From NCBI GenBank assembly GCA_003135495.1, contig PLBX01000257.1, forward strand, positions 2,759-10,060: 7,302 nucleotides of DNA. The letters are read 5' to 3'. The notes under the pieces are model-generated. The model made no database searches and was not told where the DNA came from. It saw only the letters and a list, made by a program, of their open reading frames with translations. Below, piece after piece: positions 1 to 6,744 of this stretch. The stretch is from Acidobacteriaceae bacterium. Lineage in GTDB: Bacteria > Acidobacteriota > Terriglobia > Terriglobales > Acidobacteriaceae. A program made the translations under genes and the position numbers. How positions within the stretch are numbered: position 1 is the stretch's first letter; every line of letters begins with the position of its first letter.

Positions 1-17
1 ACGGGCGTCTCGCCCGT
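1..17. repeat. Short GC-rich hairpin repeat at left edge
   Basis: ACGGGCG (1-7) pairs perfectly with CGCCCGT (11-17) around a TCT loop. The arms match the core of the palindrome at 3088-3107, so this is probably another, possibly edge-truncated, copy of the same intergenic repeat family. No U-run follows, so it is not a typical intrinsic terminator. Confidence 0.6.
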
Positions 18-42
18 CCGGCAACCGGCTGTCGGGTGCACG

Positions 43-62
43 GCCGGGCGGGGACGCCCGGC
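43..62. repeat. GC-rich hairpin repeat, GGGA loop
   Basis: An 8-bp perfect stem, GCCGGGCG (43-50) with CGCCCGGC (55-62), closes a GGGA tetraloop. The flank CGCTCCA continues at 62-68, as it does after the copy at 3088-3107, so similarity extends beyond the stem and the two are copies of one repeat rather than chance hairpins. Confidence 0.65.
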
Positions 63-79
63 GCTCCATCAATCAAAGT

Positions 80-104
80 GAATCAATTGTCGTACAATTA
101 ATTC
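80..104. promoter_or_regulatory. AT-rich dyad, candidate operator of the exported cyclophilin gene
   Basis: Arms GAATCAATTGT (80-90) and ACAATTAATTC (94-104) are complementary at 10 of 11 positions around a CGT spacer. The core fits TNGTNNNACNA, the pattern bound by many FadR-subfamily GntR regulators. The right arm contains TACAAT (93-98), a possible -10 hexamer, but no good -35 lies 16-18 bp upstream. The dyad ends 26 bp before the chosen start codon of the cyclophilin. Seen: symmetry and position. Inferred: repressor binding; no regulator gene next door identifies the protein. Confidence 0.45.
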
Positions 105-120
105 TTGCCAAAATGCCTAC

Positions 121-125
121 AGGAG
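121..125 (+). promoter_or_regulatory. Ribosome binding site deciding the start at 131
   Basis: AGGAG lies 5 bases upstream of the ATG at 131. The earlier in-frame ATG at 113 has no such site and would place the Shine-Dalgarno inside the coding region, so 131 is preferred. Confidence 0.75.
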
Positions 126-130
126 CCCTC

Positions 131-844
131 ATGCGCCTACTGTCTATGCTTGTCCTGATAACATCCACTTCCCTCTTCAGCGCTGCACAAGGCAATTCGA
201 CTGTACAACCAGCGACCAAGCCGCCCGTCCACAAGGCCGCTCCGGCCGCAGCCGCCAGCAGCGAGACCACGGCCATCATTCACACTACGGCTGGCGACAT
301 GCACTGCACATTGTTTCCTAAGGTCGCGCCGATTGGAGTTGAGAATTTTATTGCCTTGGCCAGCGGCACGAAAGACTGGACCAGCCCCGTTTCTCACGCC
401 AAAAAACACGGCGTGCCGCTGTACGATGGCACCGTTTTTCACCGCGTCATCCCCAGTTTCATGATTCAGGGTGGAGACCCGGCCGGCAACGGCACTGGCG
501 ATCCCGGATACAAATTTAAGAATGAAACTTCGCCGAGAGCGACTTTCGATCGCCCCGGTCGCCTTGCCTATGCCAATGCCGGCCCTGATACGAATGGCTC
601 GCAGTTCTTCATCACCGAAGTTCCCTACCCCAGCCTGAATGGCAACTACACCATTTTTGGTCAGTGCGATGACGCGGCGGTTGAACTGGTAAAGAAAATC
701 GCGCGCATGGGCACCGATGGTGAGCGCCCGCTGAAGCCCATCAAGATTACGCACATTGAGATTCATCGTGCGGGAGCCGCAGCCGCAAAGGCCGCGCCCA
801 AGCCAGCTGCGAAGGCAGCAACGGACTCTAAGAGACCTATGTAG
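131..844 (+). CDS. Exported cyclophilin-type peptidyl-prolyl cis-trans isomerase
   Basis: This 237-residue cyclophilin should catalyse cis-trans isomerisation of X-Pro bonds outside the cytoplasm. Residues 1-20 form a signal peptide (MRLL then a hydrophobic stretch to about SAAQ). An Ala/Pro/Lys-rich linker runs over about 26-45 and the cyclophilin domain over about 46-213. Catalytic-type residues are visible in FHRVIPSFMIQGGD: Arg105, Phe110, Met111 and Gln113 correspond to Arg55, Phe60, Met61 and Gln63 of human cyclophilin A; NGSQFFIT is also intact. The positions matching Trp121 and His126 of cyclophilin A are Ser168 and Tyr173, so ligand binding may differ from its neighbour. Residues 215-237 are a low-complexity Ala/Lys/Pro tail. 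It is a paralogue of the next gene, sharing an insert after the first helix (DWTSP, then PLYDGT). No lipobox is evident, so periplasmic location is more likely than lipoprotein anchoring. Confidence 0.9.
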   Translation: MRLLSMLVLITSTSLFSAAQGNSTVQPATKPPVHKAAPAAAASSETTAIIHTTAGDMHCTLFPKVAPIGVENFIALASGTKDWTSPVSHAKKHGVPLYDGTVFHRVIPSFMIQGGDPAGNGTGDPGYKFKNETSPRATFDRPGRLAYANAGPDTNGSQFFITEVPYPSLNGNYTIFGQCDDAAVELVKKIARMGTDGERPLKPIKITHIEIHRAGAAAAKAAPKPAAKAATDSKRPM

Positions 845-868
845 AGGCGCATGAGCATTGGCGCACAG

Positions 869-890
869 GAGACGCGGCAAGCCGCGTCTC
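869..890. repeat. Palindromic repeat between the cyclophilin genes
   Basis: A 10-bp perfect stem (869-878 with 881-890) has core GACGCGGC-AA-GCCGCGTC and is followed by TCTACA. Related copies lie at 3143-3161, 4158-4181 and 4203-4218. An outer pair, GTAGAG (841-846) and CTCTAC (888-893), suggests the left arm was once continuous and has been interrupted. The TAG stop of the upstream gene (842-844) falls in this outer arm. No U-run follows. Confidence 0.7.
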
Positions 891-928
891 TACACTGAAA
901 ATTATTATTTGATTATTTAAGGAGACTA

Positions 929-1453
929 ATGACCCGCACCCCTGGAACTTATGCCGTAATTGAAACCAGCGAAGGCGCAATTACTTGCCGCCTGTTTGAA
1001 AAAGATGCTCCCAAAACGGTTGCCAACTTCGTTGAACTGGCTGAAGGTAATCGCGAGTGGACACATCCTTCCACGCGCAAGAAGAGCAAAGACCCTCTAT
1101 ACCACGGGACGATTTTTCATCGCGTCATTCCCGGCTTCATGATTCAAGGCGGAGACCCGCAAGGTACTGGCATGGGCGGTCCTGGCTACCAGTTTGAAGA
1201 CGAGACCAAAGGTTCGGCGCACAAATTTGACAAGCCCGGCAAATTGGCCATGGCCAATGCGGGCCCCAACACCAATGGATCGCAGTTTTTTATCACCGTT
1301 GCGAACACCGATTGGCTCACCGGGAAGCACACCATCTTCGGCGAGGTGGTCGAGGGCTACGATGTCGTCGAAAAGATTTCGAAGGCTGCTCGTAATCGCC
1401 AGGATCGTCCCGTTAAAGATGTGCTGGTGAAGTCGGTGAAAATCGAAAGATAG
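929..1453 (+). CDS. Cytosolic cyclophilin-type peptidyl-prolyl cis-trans isomerase
   Basis: A 174-residue single-domain cyclophilin without signal peptide or membrane segment, so probably cytosolic; it would isomerise prolyl bonds during protein folding. AAGGAG (919-924) lies 4 bases before the ATG. FHRVIPGFMIQGGD carries Arg65, Phe70, Met71 and Gln73, matching catalytic Arg55 and its partners in cyclophilin A. NGSQFFIT is at 116-123. Unlike the exported neighbour it keeps the tryptophan and histidine of the WLxGKH segment (Trp129, His134). The insert after the first helix (REWTHP to DPLYHGT, about residues 42-61) is shared with the upstream paralogue, which supports tandem duplication followed by gain or loss of the export signal. 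The 84-bp gap contains a hairpin repeat, so co-transcription is possible but not shown. Confidence 0.93.
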   Translation: MTRTPGTYAVIETSEGAITCRLFEKDAPKTVANFVELAEGNREWTHPSTRKKSKDPLYHGTIFHRVIPGFMIQGGDPQGTGMGGPGYQFEDETKGSAHKFDKPGKLAMANAGPNTNGSQFFITVANTDWLTGKHTIFGEVVEGYDVVEKISKAARNRQDRPVKDVLVKSVKIER

Positions 1454-1465
1454 ACGTGGGCTTTT

Positions 1466-1525
1466 CCTTCGTGAACCTTAGTGTCCTTGGTGGTTGAGGC
1501 CTTTTCACCACCAAGCGCACCAGGG
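1466..1525. repeat. Degraded inverted repeat of the CACCACCAAG environmental type
   Basis: CTTGGTGGT (1486-1494) pairs perfectly with ACCACCAAG (1507-1515) around a 12-base loop. Pairing continues imperfectly outward: the left arm (from CCTTC at 1466) complements most of CACCAGGG (1518-1525). I recognise this CACCAAGGACACTAAGG-like element as a common intergenic repeat of environmental bacterial genomes; read on the minus strand it yields the spurious peptide TTKDTKVHEGK. The unequal decay of the arms suggests an old copy. Whether it terminates transcription after the cyclophilin is unknown. Confidence 0.6.
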
Positions 1526-1550
1526 AGAATGCAAGGCCGTCCTATACCCC

Positions 1551-1579
1551 TGTGAGTCACGTCACACCTTGCTGTGACG
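1551..1579. promoter_or_regulatory. CRP/FNR-family-like operator with three half-sites upstream of icd
   Basis: TGTGA (1551-1555), TCACA (1562-1566) and TGTGA (1573-1577) alternate in orientation at exact 11-bp steps. The first two form TGTGA-N6-TCACA, the consensus core of CRP-type sites. The last two form a perfect CGTCACA-N6-TGTGACG dyad (1560-1579). The CRP-like core is centred at 1558.5, about 60 bp upstream of the start point expected from the TATAAT at 1607-1612, close to the -61.5 position used by class I activators. The missing -35 hexamer fits an activated promoter. Pattern and spacing are seen; binding by a CRP-family protein is inferred. Confidence 0.55.
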
Positions 1580-1601
1580 CTCCACCTAGCTTACGGCCGT
1601 T

Positions 1602-1617
1602 CAATCTATAATGATTG
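1602..1617 (+). promoter_or_regulatory. Probable icd promoter -10 region within a small dyad
   Basis: A perfect TATAAT (1607-1612) sits 36 bp before the icd start codon. It is flanked exactly by CAATC (1602-1606) and GATTG (1613-1617), an inverted repeat with the -10 hexamer as spacer. No recognisable TTGACA lies 16-18 bp upstream, which suggests dependence on an activator. The flanking dyad could be a second regulatory site or chance. Confidence 0.5.
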
Positions 1618-1633
1618 GTTCCTTGAAAGTTGC

Positions 1634-1638
1634 GGAGG
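1634..1638 (+). promoter_or_regulatory. Ribosome binding site of icd
   Basis: GGAGG lies 9 bases before the ATG at 1648. The in-frame TTG at 1630 overlaps the upstream side of this site and cannot use it, so translation from 1648 (MASFNG) is preferred. Confidence 0.8.
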
Positions 1639-1647
1639 CAAGTAATC

Positions 1648-3066
1648 ATGGCGTCATTTAATGGAGTTCCCGTGCCCTCGGACGGGCAAAAGATCGAATA
1701 CAGCAATGGGAAGTATCGCGTGCCCGATCATCCCATCGTCCCCTTCATAGAAGGCGACGGCACTGGCCGCGACATCTGGAAGGCATCCGTCCGTGTCTTC
1801 GACGCGGCGGTCGAAAAGGCATATCAGGGTAAGCGCTCGGTGGCATGGTATGAAGTGTTCGCCGGCGAAAAAGCGAAAGCCCGCTTCGACAACTGGCTTC
1901 CCGACGACACCGTCAGCGCCATCCGCGAATTTCGCGTTGCCATCAAAGGCCCGCTCACAACGCCCGTTGGAGGCGGCATTCGCTCCCTCAACGTCGCCCT
2001 GCGACAGACACTCGATCTTTATTCCTGTATTCGCCCGGTGAAATATTACGCAGGAGTGCCATCGCCCGTGAAGCATCCCGAGCGCATGAACATTGTCATC
2101 TTCCGCGAAAATACTGAGGACGTTTATATCGGCATCGAGTGGGAGGAAGGAACCGCCGACGCGAAGCGTCTGATCGAATTTCTCAATAAAGACATGTTGA
2201 AGGGCGGCAAGAAACAGATCCGGCTCGACTCGGGCGTCGGCATTAAACCTATTTCAGTCACCGGAACCAAGCGCCTCGTCCGCATGGCCATTCAACATGC
2301 CCTCGACAATAAAAATAAATCAGTCACCCTCGTCCATAAGGGAAATATTCAGAAGTTCACCGAGGGTGCATTCCGCCAATGGGGATACGATCTCGCTAAA
2401 GAAGAATTTCGTGACAAGATCATTACCGAACGTGAGAGCTGGATCATCGACAACAAAGACAAGAATCCGAATCTAAGCGTCGAAGAGAATGCGAGCCTTG
2501 TCGAACCCGGCCTTGAGTACGCGCAGGAAGATTTTCGGCAGACGGTTTACAAAGAAGTAAAAAGCTGCCTGGATTCTATTTATGCCACGCACGGAAAAGG
2601 CGCGTGGAAGAAAAAGCTGATGATCAACGATCGCATCGCAGATTCCATCTTCCAGCAGGTTGTCACGCGTGCCGATGAATACAGCGTGCTGGCCACTCCA
2701 AATCTGAACGGAGACTATATCTCCGACGCTTGCGCCGCGCAGGTTGGTGGGCTGGGTATCGCCCCCGGAGCGAACGTCGGCGATGGCTATGCCATCTTCG
2801 AAGCCACCCACGGCACCGCTCCGAAGTATGCGGATAAAGATGTCATCAATCCCGGCTCCGTAATTCTTTCAGGCGTCATGATGTTCCGCTTCATGGGATG
2901 GGCAGAGGCCGCTGATCTAATCGAGCAAAGCCTGGAGCGCACCATCGAACAAAAAAAAGTTACTTATGATTTTGAGCGACTCATGGATGGCGCCACCAAG
3001 GTAAAGACCAGCGAGTTTGCTGACTGCATGATCGACAACATGCGGGTACCGGTCGCGGCTGTCTGA
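1648..3066 (+). CDS. icd: NADP-dependent isocitrate dehydrogenase, long form
   Basis: A 472-residue TCA-cycle enzyme converting isocitrate and NADP+ to 2-oxoglutarate, CO2 and NADPH in the cytoplasm. Its N-terminal two thirds follow E. coli Icd numbering almost exactly: Ser113, Arg119, Arg129, Arg153 and Tyr160 are in place for isocitrate binding. Lys231 matches Lys230; Asp332, Asp356 and Asp360 match Asp283, Asp307 and Asp311, which bind the divalent metal. Cofactor residues Lys393, Tyr394, Tyr440 and Arg444 match Lys344, Tyr345, Tyr391 and Arg395, indicating NADP; the E. coli Val351 position is Ile400. The protein exceeds the 416-residue E. coli enzyme through about 48 extra residues between Lys231 and Asp332 (roughly 266-326) and a short C-terminal extension. 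Such an insert is known in cyanobacterial Icd. Ser113, the AceK phosphorylation site in enterobacteria, is present, but no aceK is seen here. Confidence 0.97.
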   Translation: MASFNGVPVPSDGQKIEYSNGKYRVPDHPIVPFIEGDGTGRDIWKASVRVFDAAVEKAYQGKRSVAWYEVFAGEKAKARFDNWLPDDTVSAIREFRVAIKGPLTTPVGGGIRSLNVALRQTLDLYSCIRPVKYYAGVPSPVKHPERMNIVIFRENTEDVYIGIEWEEGTADAKRLIEFLNKDMLKGGKKQIRLDSGVGIKPISVTGTKRLVRMAIQHALDNKNKSVTLVHKGNIQKFTEGAFRQWGYDLAKEEFRDKIITERESWIIDNKDKNPNLSVEENASLVEPGLEYAQEDFRQTVYKEVKSCLDSIYATHGKGAWKKKLMINDRIADSIFQQVVTRADEYSVLATPNLNGDYISDACAAQVGGLGIAPGANVGDGYAIFEATHGTAPKYADKDVINPGSVILSGVMMFRFMGWAEAADLIEQSLERTIEQKKVTYDFERLMDGATKVKTSEFADCMIDNMRVPVAAV

Positions 3067-3071
3067 GATTG

Positions 3072-3083
3072 TCGCGATCGCGA
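3072..3083. repeat. 12-bp perfect palindrome after icd
   Basis: TCGCGATCGCGA reads identically on both strands and begins 5 bases after the icd stop codon. It contains GCGATCGC, the octamer that is highly repeated in many cyanobacterial genomes; one occurrence here says little. Its function is unknown, and there is no U-run to make it a terminator. Confidence 0.5.
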
Positions 3084-3087
3084 AATA

Positions 3088-3107
3088 GACGGGCGAGGAC
3101 GCCCGTC
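3088..3107. repeat. GC-rich hairpin repeat, AGGA loop
   Basis: GACGGGCG (3088-3095) pairs perfectly with CGCCCGTC (3100-3107) around AGGA, followed by GCTCCA. Stem core and downstream flank match the copy at 43-62. Confidence 0.65.
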
Positions 3108-3142
3108 GCTCCACTGAATTAGTTGTTTCATTTCTGCGGTTG

Positions 3143-3161
3143 AGACGCGGCAAGAGCGTCT
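3143..3161. repeat. Shortened palindromic repeat before mdh
   Basis: AGACGC (3143-3148) pairs with GCGTCT (3156-3161). The sequence GACGCGGCAAGAGCGTC is the same as the 871-888 element with its right arm altered (GAGCGTC for GCCGCGTC), so it looks like a partly deleted copy. TTTACA follows, where other copies have TCTACA. Confidence 0.55.
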
Positions 3162-3200
3162 TTACACGAGTTGAATTGCGAACATTAGAGAGGGAATTGA

Positions 3201-4143
<943 letters not shown>

Positions 4144-4157
4144 ACAGAATCGCCCGT

Positions 4158-4181
4158 AGAGACGGGGCATGCCCCGTCTCT
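4158..4181. repeat. 24-bp perfect palindrome
   Basis: Positions 4158-4169 (AGAGACGGGGCA) are exactly complementary to 4170-4181. The core GACGGGGC-AT-GCCCCGTC is the 871-888 element with matched changes on both arms. TTGC rather than a T-run follows. Confidence 0.75.
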
Positions 4182-4202
4182 TGCAGATGCCGAAAGCGGG
4201 TG

Positions 4203-4218
4203 ACGCGGCAAGCCGCGT
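4203..4218. repeat. Palindromic repeat, partner of the preceding palindrome
   Basis: ACGCGGC (4203-4209) pairs with GCCGCGT (4212-4218) around AA, and TCTACA follows at 4219-4224. It is a copy of the 869-890 element. With 4158-4181 it forms a pair about 20 bp apart, resembling the paired REP units of other bacteria. Confidence 0.65.
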
Positions 4219-4285
4219 TCTACAGCCGAATATCACCCTCCTCTGATTTCTCTTCCGTCCCCGCCTCGGCCTATTTATAGTGTGT

Positions 4286-4289
4286 GAGG
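4286..4289 (+). promoter_or_regulatory. Ribosome binding site of the LysR gene
   Basis: GAGG lies 9 bases before the ATG at 4299. The same GAGGCAAGT leader occurs before icd with the same spacing. The alternative GTG at 4284 overlaps this site and is rejected. Confidence 0.7.
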
Positions 4290-4298
4290 CAAGTCACG

Positions 4299-5213
4299 AT
4301 GGACTTCGATCAGCTCGAAATATTCCTGGAAGTTGCGCGCCTCTCCAGTTTTTCCCGTGCCGCGGAAAAACGGTTTCGCACCCAGCCTGCTATCTCTTCC
4401 CAGATTCGAGCGCTTGAGGAAGAAGTCGGCGCCCGCCTCCTTGACCGCTCTGGAGGCCGCGTTTCGCTCACTGCCTCCGGCAAATTATTTTTCAAATATG
4501 CCGAAGAGACGATCGAGCAGCGCAAGACCATCCTCAACGAGATCGCCGAGACCGAGCGCGTGCCCCGAGGTGAGATTGTGGTAGGCGCGAACGAAGGCAC
4601 CTGCCTGCATATTCTGCCCGAGGTCTTCGCGCAATTTAAACGCGATTATCCGAACGTTGCCGTCGGCATCAAACGCTCCGATTACGCGCGCATCCTCGAA
4701 TCGGTTCTCGAAAATGTCGTCGACTTCGGCGTAGTCTCTCTGCCAGTCAATGACAATCGCCTCGAAGCCCAAATGATTCACCGCGACGAACTAGTCGTGA
4801 TCGCCGCCCCCAAGCACGCGTTGGCTGCAAAAAAAACTATCACCCTGGCCGAAGTCTTAAACTATCCGCTCGTCGTTCCCAAACTCGGGCACACGCGAGA
4901 CGCTCTGGACAAGCTTTTCTACGATCACAATCTGAAGCCCAGATTCGCAATGGAACTTGACTCCAGCGAACTGCTGAAACGGTTTGTGGCAGCCGATGTT
5001 GGGGTTGGATTTATCGCGCGCTCGAATATCGAAGAGGACATTCGCGCAAAAGCGCTTTCCGCAATCACCCTCTCTGACGTGCAAATTCGCCGTGATCTCG
5101 CCATCGTCTTTCGCAAAGATAAGTCGCTCAGCCGGGCGGCGAAGGCGTTCATGGACATCGCGGTCAAGCAAAAGAATTTCGCGACCGCCAGCGTTGGGAA
5201 GCGCTCGAAATGA
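4299..5213 (+). CDS. LysR-family transcriptional regulator
   Basis: A 304-residue regulator of standard LysR length. Residues 3-62 form the winged helix-turn-helix, with the family signature FSRAAEKRFRTQPAISSQ followed by LEEEVGARLLDR and LTASG. A linker helix occupies about 63-88 and the effector-binding domain about 91-295 (GEIVVGANEG onward). The effector cannot be read from the sequence. LysR genes often face their target divergently; here the upstream genes point the same way. The ATGA overlap at 5210-5213 couples this gene to the POTRA protein gene, making that gene or the regulator itself plausible targets. The AT-rich CTATTTATAG (4271-4280) close upstream may hold a -10 element, but no -35 is visible. 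Confidence 0.93.
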   Translation: MDFDQLEIFLEVARLSSFSRAAEKRFRTQPAISSQIRALEEEVGARLLDRSGGRVSLTASGKLFFKYAEETIEQRKTILNEIAETERVPRGEIVVGANEGTCLHILPEVFAQFKRDYPNVAVGIKRSDYARILESVLENVVDFGVVSLPVNDNRLEAQMIHRDELVVIAAPKHALAAKKTITLAEVLNYPLVVPKLGHTRDALDKLFYDHNLKPRFAMELDSSELLKRFVAADVGVGFIARSNIEEDIRAKALSAITLSDVQIRRDLAIVFRKDKSLSRAAKAFMDIAVKQKNFATASVGKRSK

Positions 5214-6586
5214 ATCTGGCAGCGCTCGTGATTGACTTTGGGTTGGGCCTGTCCTTGCTCTTCCCCGCCGCGACGCAAACGCACTCCGCCGGTAGTAGGG
5301 CCTCCTCCGTCTCCGCCTATAAGCTGATTGCTTTAAAAGTGACGGGCACCGGCCGCTACACGGACAAAGAAATTCTGGCTGCCAGTGGTCTGCAACTTGG
5401 CCAGAGCGCCGCCGATGGAGATTTCAAAGAAGCCGTCAAGCGGCTCGGCGATTCCGGATTGTTTACGAATGTCGTGTACACGTATTCCAGTTCCAGCGCC
5501 GGCACAAAACTCGAACTGCAAGTCACCGATATCGAATCAGCGAAACTCGTCCCCGCGCATTTCGAAAACTTCGTCTGGTTCACCGACAACGAATTGAACG
5601 CCGCTTTGCAAAAAAGTGTTCCGCTCTTCAAGGGCCTGCTGCCGGTTGGCGGCAATCTTGCGAATCATATCTCCGAGGCGCTGCAAGCCCTCTTCAATGA
5701 AAGGCAACTTCCGGGCCGCATAAATTTCATGCGCGAATCAGACGGACCCGACGGGACTTTGAGTGCCATCGACTATCGCGTGGAGGAATTGAGCATCCGC
5801 ATCCATTCCGTAGAATTTCCCGGAGCCTCACCCGAGCAATCAGCGTTGCTCACCGCCGCGGCGCCTCGCCTGACCGGAGCAGAATACGGACGCACCGCCC
5901 TCGCCGCCGCGGTAAAATTTGATTTCCTTCCCGTCTATCTGCAGCGCGGATATTTGCGGGCAGCATTCGCTCCCTGCGATGCGCGCGTGTTACCACAACC
6001 GCCGGCTCCTTCTTCAAACACCGCGACCGACACGCCATCTCCCGCCGATGCTCCGGCTCCCGCCGAAATCGAAGTGGACGCAATCGAGCCCGTGACGCCT
6101 GGGAAAATCTATATGGCATCCGGAGTCGATCTAAGAGGCAACGCCGCTCTGAGCACGAACCAACTCGCGCCACTCCTTCATTTGACCATTGGCCAGCCCG
6201 CCAATGCAGTGCAACTTCTTCGGGATCTGGAAAACATGGGGAAACTGTATCGCAGCCGCGGCTACATGACCGCTCAGATTAAACCCGACACGCAGTTCGA
6301 CGACGATAAAAGTACCGTGCGTTACTCACTAACGATCTCCGAAGGTTATCAATACAAGATGGGAGAAGTTGAGATACTGGGGCTCGACAGCCAGTCTAAA
6401 GCGCGAATGCAGAATGCATGGACCTTGCGCGCGGGCCAGCCCTACAATGCCGAGTATCCAAATAAATTTCTTGAAGCGACGCGTAACCTGGTTCCCACGG
6501 GAGTGCAGTGGATGGTCACGGTTCACGAAACACCTGACGCCTCCGACAAAACCGTAGACGTTGAAATTCGCTTCAAGCAGCTGTAG
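5210..6586 (+). CDS. Secreted POTRA-repeat protein without a beta-barrel
   Basis: A 458-residue protein that appears to be an array of POTRA domains, the periplasmic modules of BamA/TamA-type outer-membrane proteins that bind unfolded clients. The hydrophobic N-terminus (residues 2-20) resembles a signal peptide but lacks a basic n-region and contains Asp9. A clear POTRA-like unit spans about 37-107 (YKLIALKVTG, then RLGDSGLFTNVVY). A diverged unit covers about 110-195 and another about 196-260. A Pro/Ala-rich linker lies at about 262-288. Further units are at about 300-380 (VDLRGNAALS, then YRSRGYMTAQI) and 383-456 (MGEVEILGL). It ends at 458, where BamA would start its barrel. The start overlaps the LysR stop (ATGA), with weak GGGAAG upstream, so translation is probably coupled. 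It could be a periplasmic chaperone or scaffold. The POTRA reading is by pattern; the exact domain number is uncertain. Confidence 0.75.
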   Translation: MNLAALVIDFGLGLSLLFPAATQTHSAGSRASSVSAYKLIALKVTGTGRYTDKEILAASGLQLGQSAADGDFKEAVKRLGDSGLFTNVVYTYSSSSAGTKLELQVTDIESAKLVPAHFENFVWFTDNELNAALQKSVPLFKGLLPVGGNLANHISEALQALFNERQLPGRINFMRESDGPDGTLSAIDYRVEELSIRIHSVEFPGASPEQSALLTAAAPRLTGAEYGRTALAAAVKFDFLPVYLQRGYLRAAFAPCDARVLPQPPAPSSNTATDTPSPADAPAPAEIEVDAIEPVTPGKIYMASGVDLRGNAALSTNQLAPLLHLTIGQPANAVQLLRDLENMGKLYRSRGYMTAQIKPDTQFDDDKSTVRYSLTISEGYQYKMGEVEILGLDSQSKARMQNAWTLRAGQPYNAEYPNKFLEATRNLVPTGVQWMVTVHETPDASDKTVDVEIRFKQL

Positions 6587-6610
6587 ATCAAAGCGAGTTC
6601 CGCGCATCAC

Positions 6611-6642
6611 GGTCATCAAAACCTTGCAAAGACAGGATGACC
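6611..6642. other. Hairpin in the intergenic region after the POTRA gene
   Basis: GGTCATC (6611-6617) is complementary to GATGACC (6636-6642) with an 18-base loop. A second, AT-only stem, TTTTTC (6668-6673) with GAAAAA (6678-6683), lies downstream. Neither is a convincing intrinsic terminator. The 158-bp gap otherwise shows no gene. Confidence 0.35.
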
Positions 6643-6744
6643 ATGTAACCATGATTTTGCGTAAGCCTTTTTCGTTTGAAAAACGCATTTCGCAATAGCG
6701 TTAGCCACAGCGTAGGATGACCAATTCAGAGGAGACCCATCGGT

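Noticed and set aside
88..98. TACAAT as a full promoter for the first gene
   Set aside because: The hexamer is plausible, but no -35-like sequence lies at the right distance; it is reported only as part of the dyad.
113..131. Upstream ATG start for the exported cyclophilin
   Set aside because: The AGGAG at 121-125 fits the ATG at 131, and the signal peptide reads naturally from there.
137..880. Long minus-strand open frame opposite the exported cyclophilin
   Set aside because: It is the shadow of a GC-rich gene, with Arg/Cys-rich composition and no recognisable domain; the plus-strand protein has a clear family.
1357..1560. Minus-strand open frame with a TTKDTKVHEGK stretch
   Set aside because: This peptide is the translation of a common intergenic repeat and part of it is antisense to the cyclophilin gene; it is a known kind of spurious gene call.
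3161..3189. TTTACA as a -35 for a separate mdh promoter
   Set aside because: The matching -10 positions (ATTAGA or CATTAG) are weak and overlap the ribosome binding site.
4158..4181. Perfect palindrome as terminator of mdh
   Set aside because: The stem is strong, but TTGC follows instead of a T-run, and related copies lie in other contexts, so it is better called a repeat.
6668..6683. AT stem TTTTTC/GAAAAA as an intrinsic terminator
   Set aside because: The stem has almost no GC pairs and no T-run follows it.
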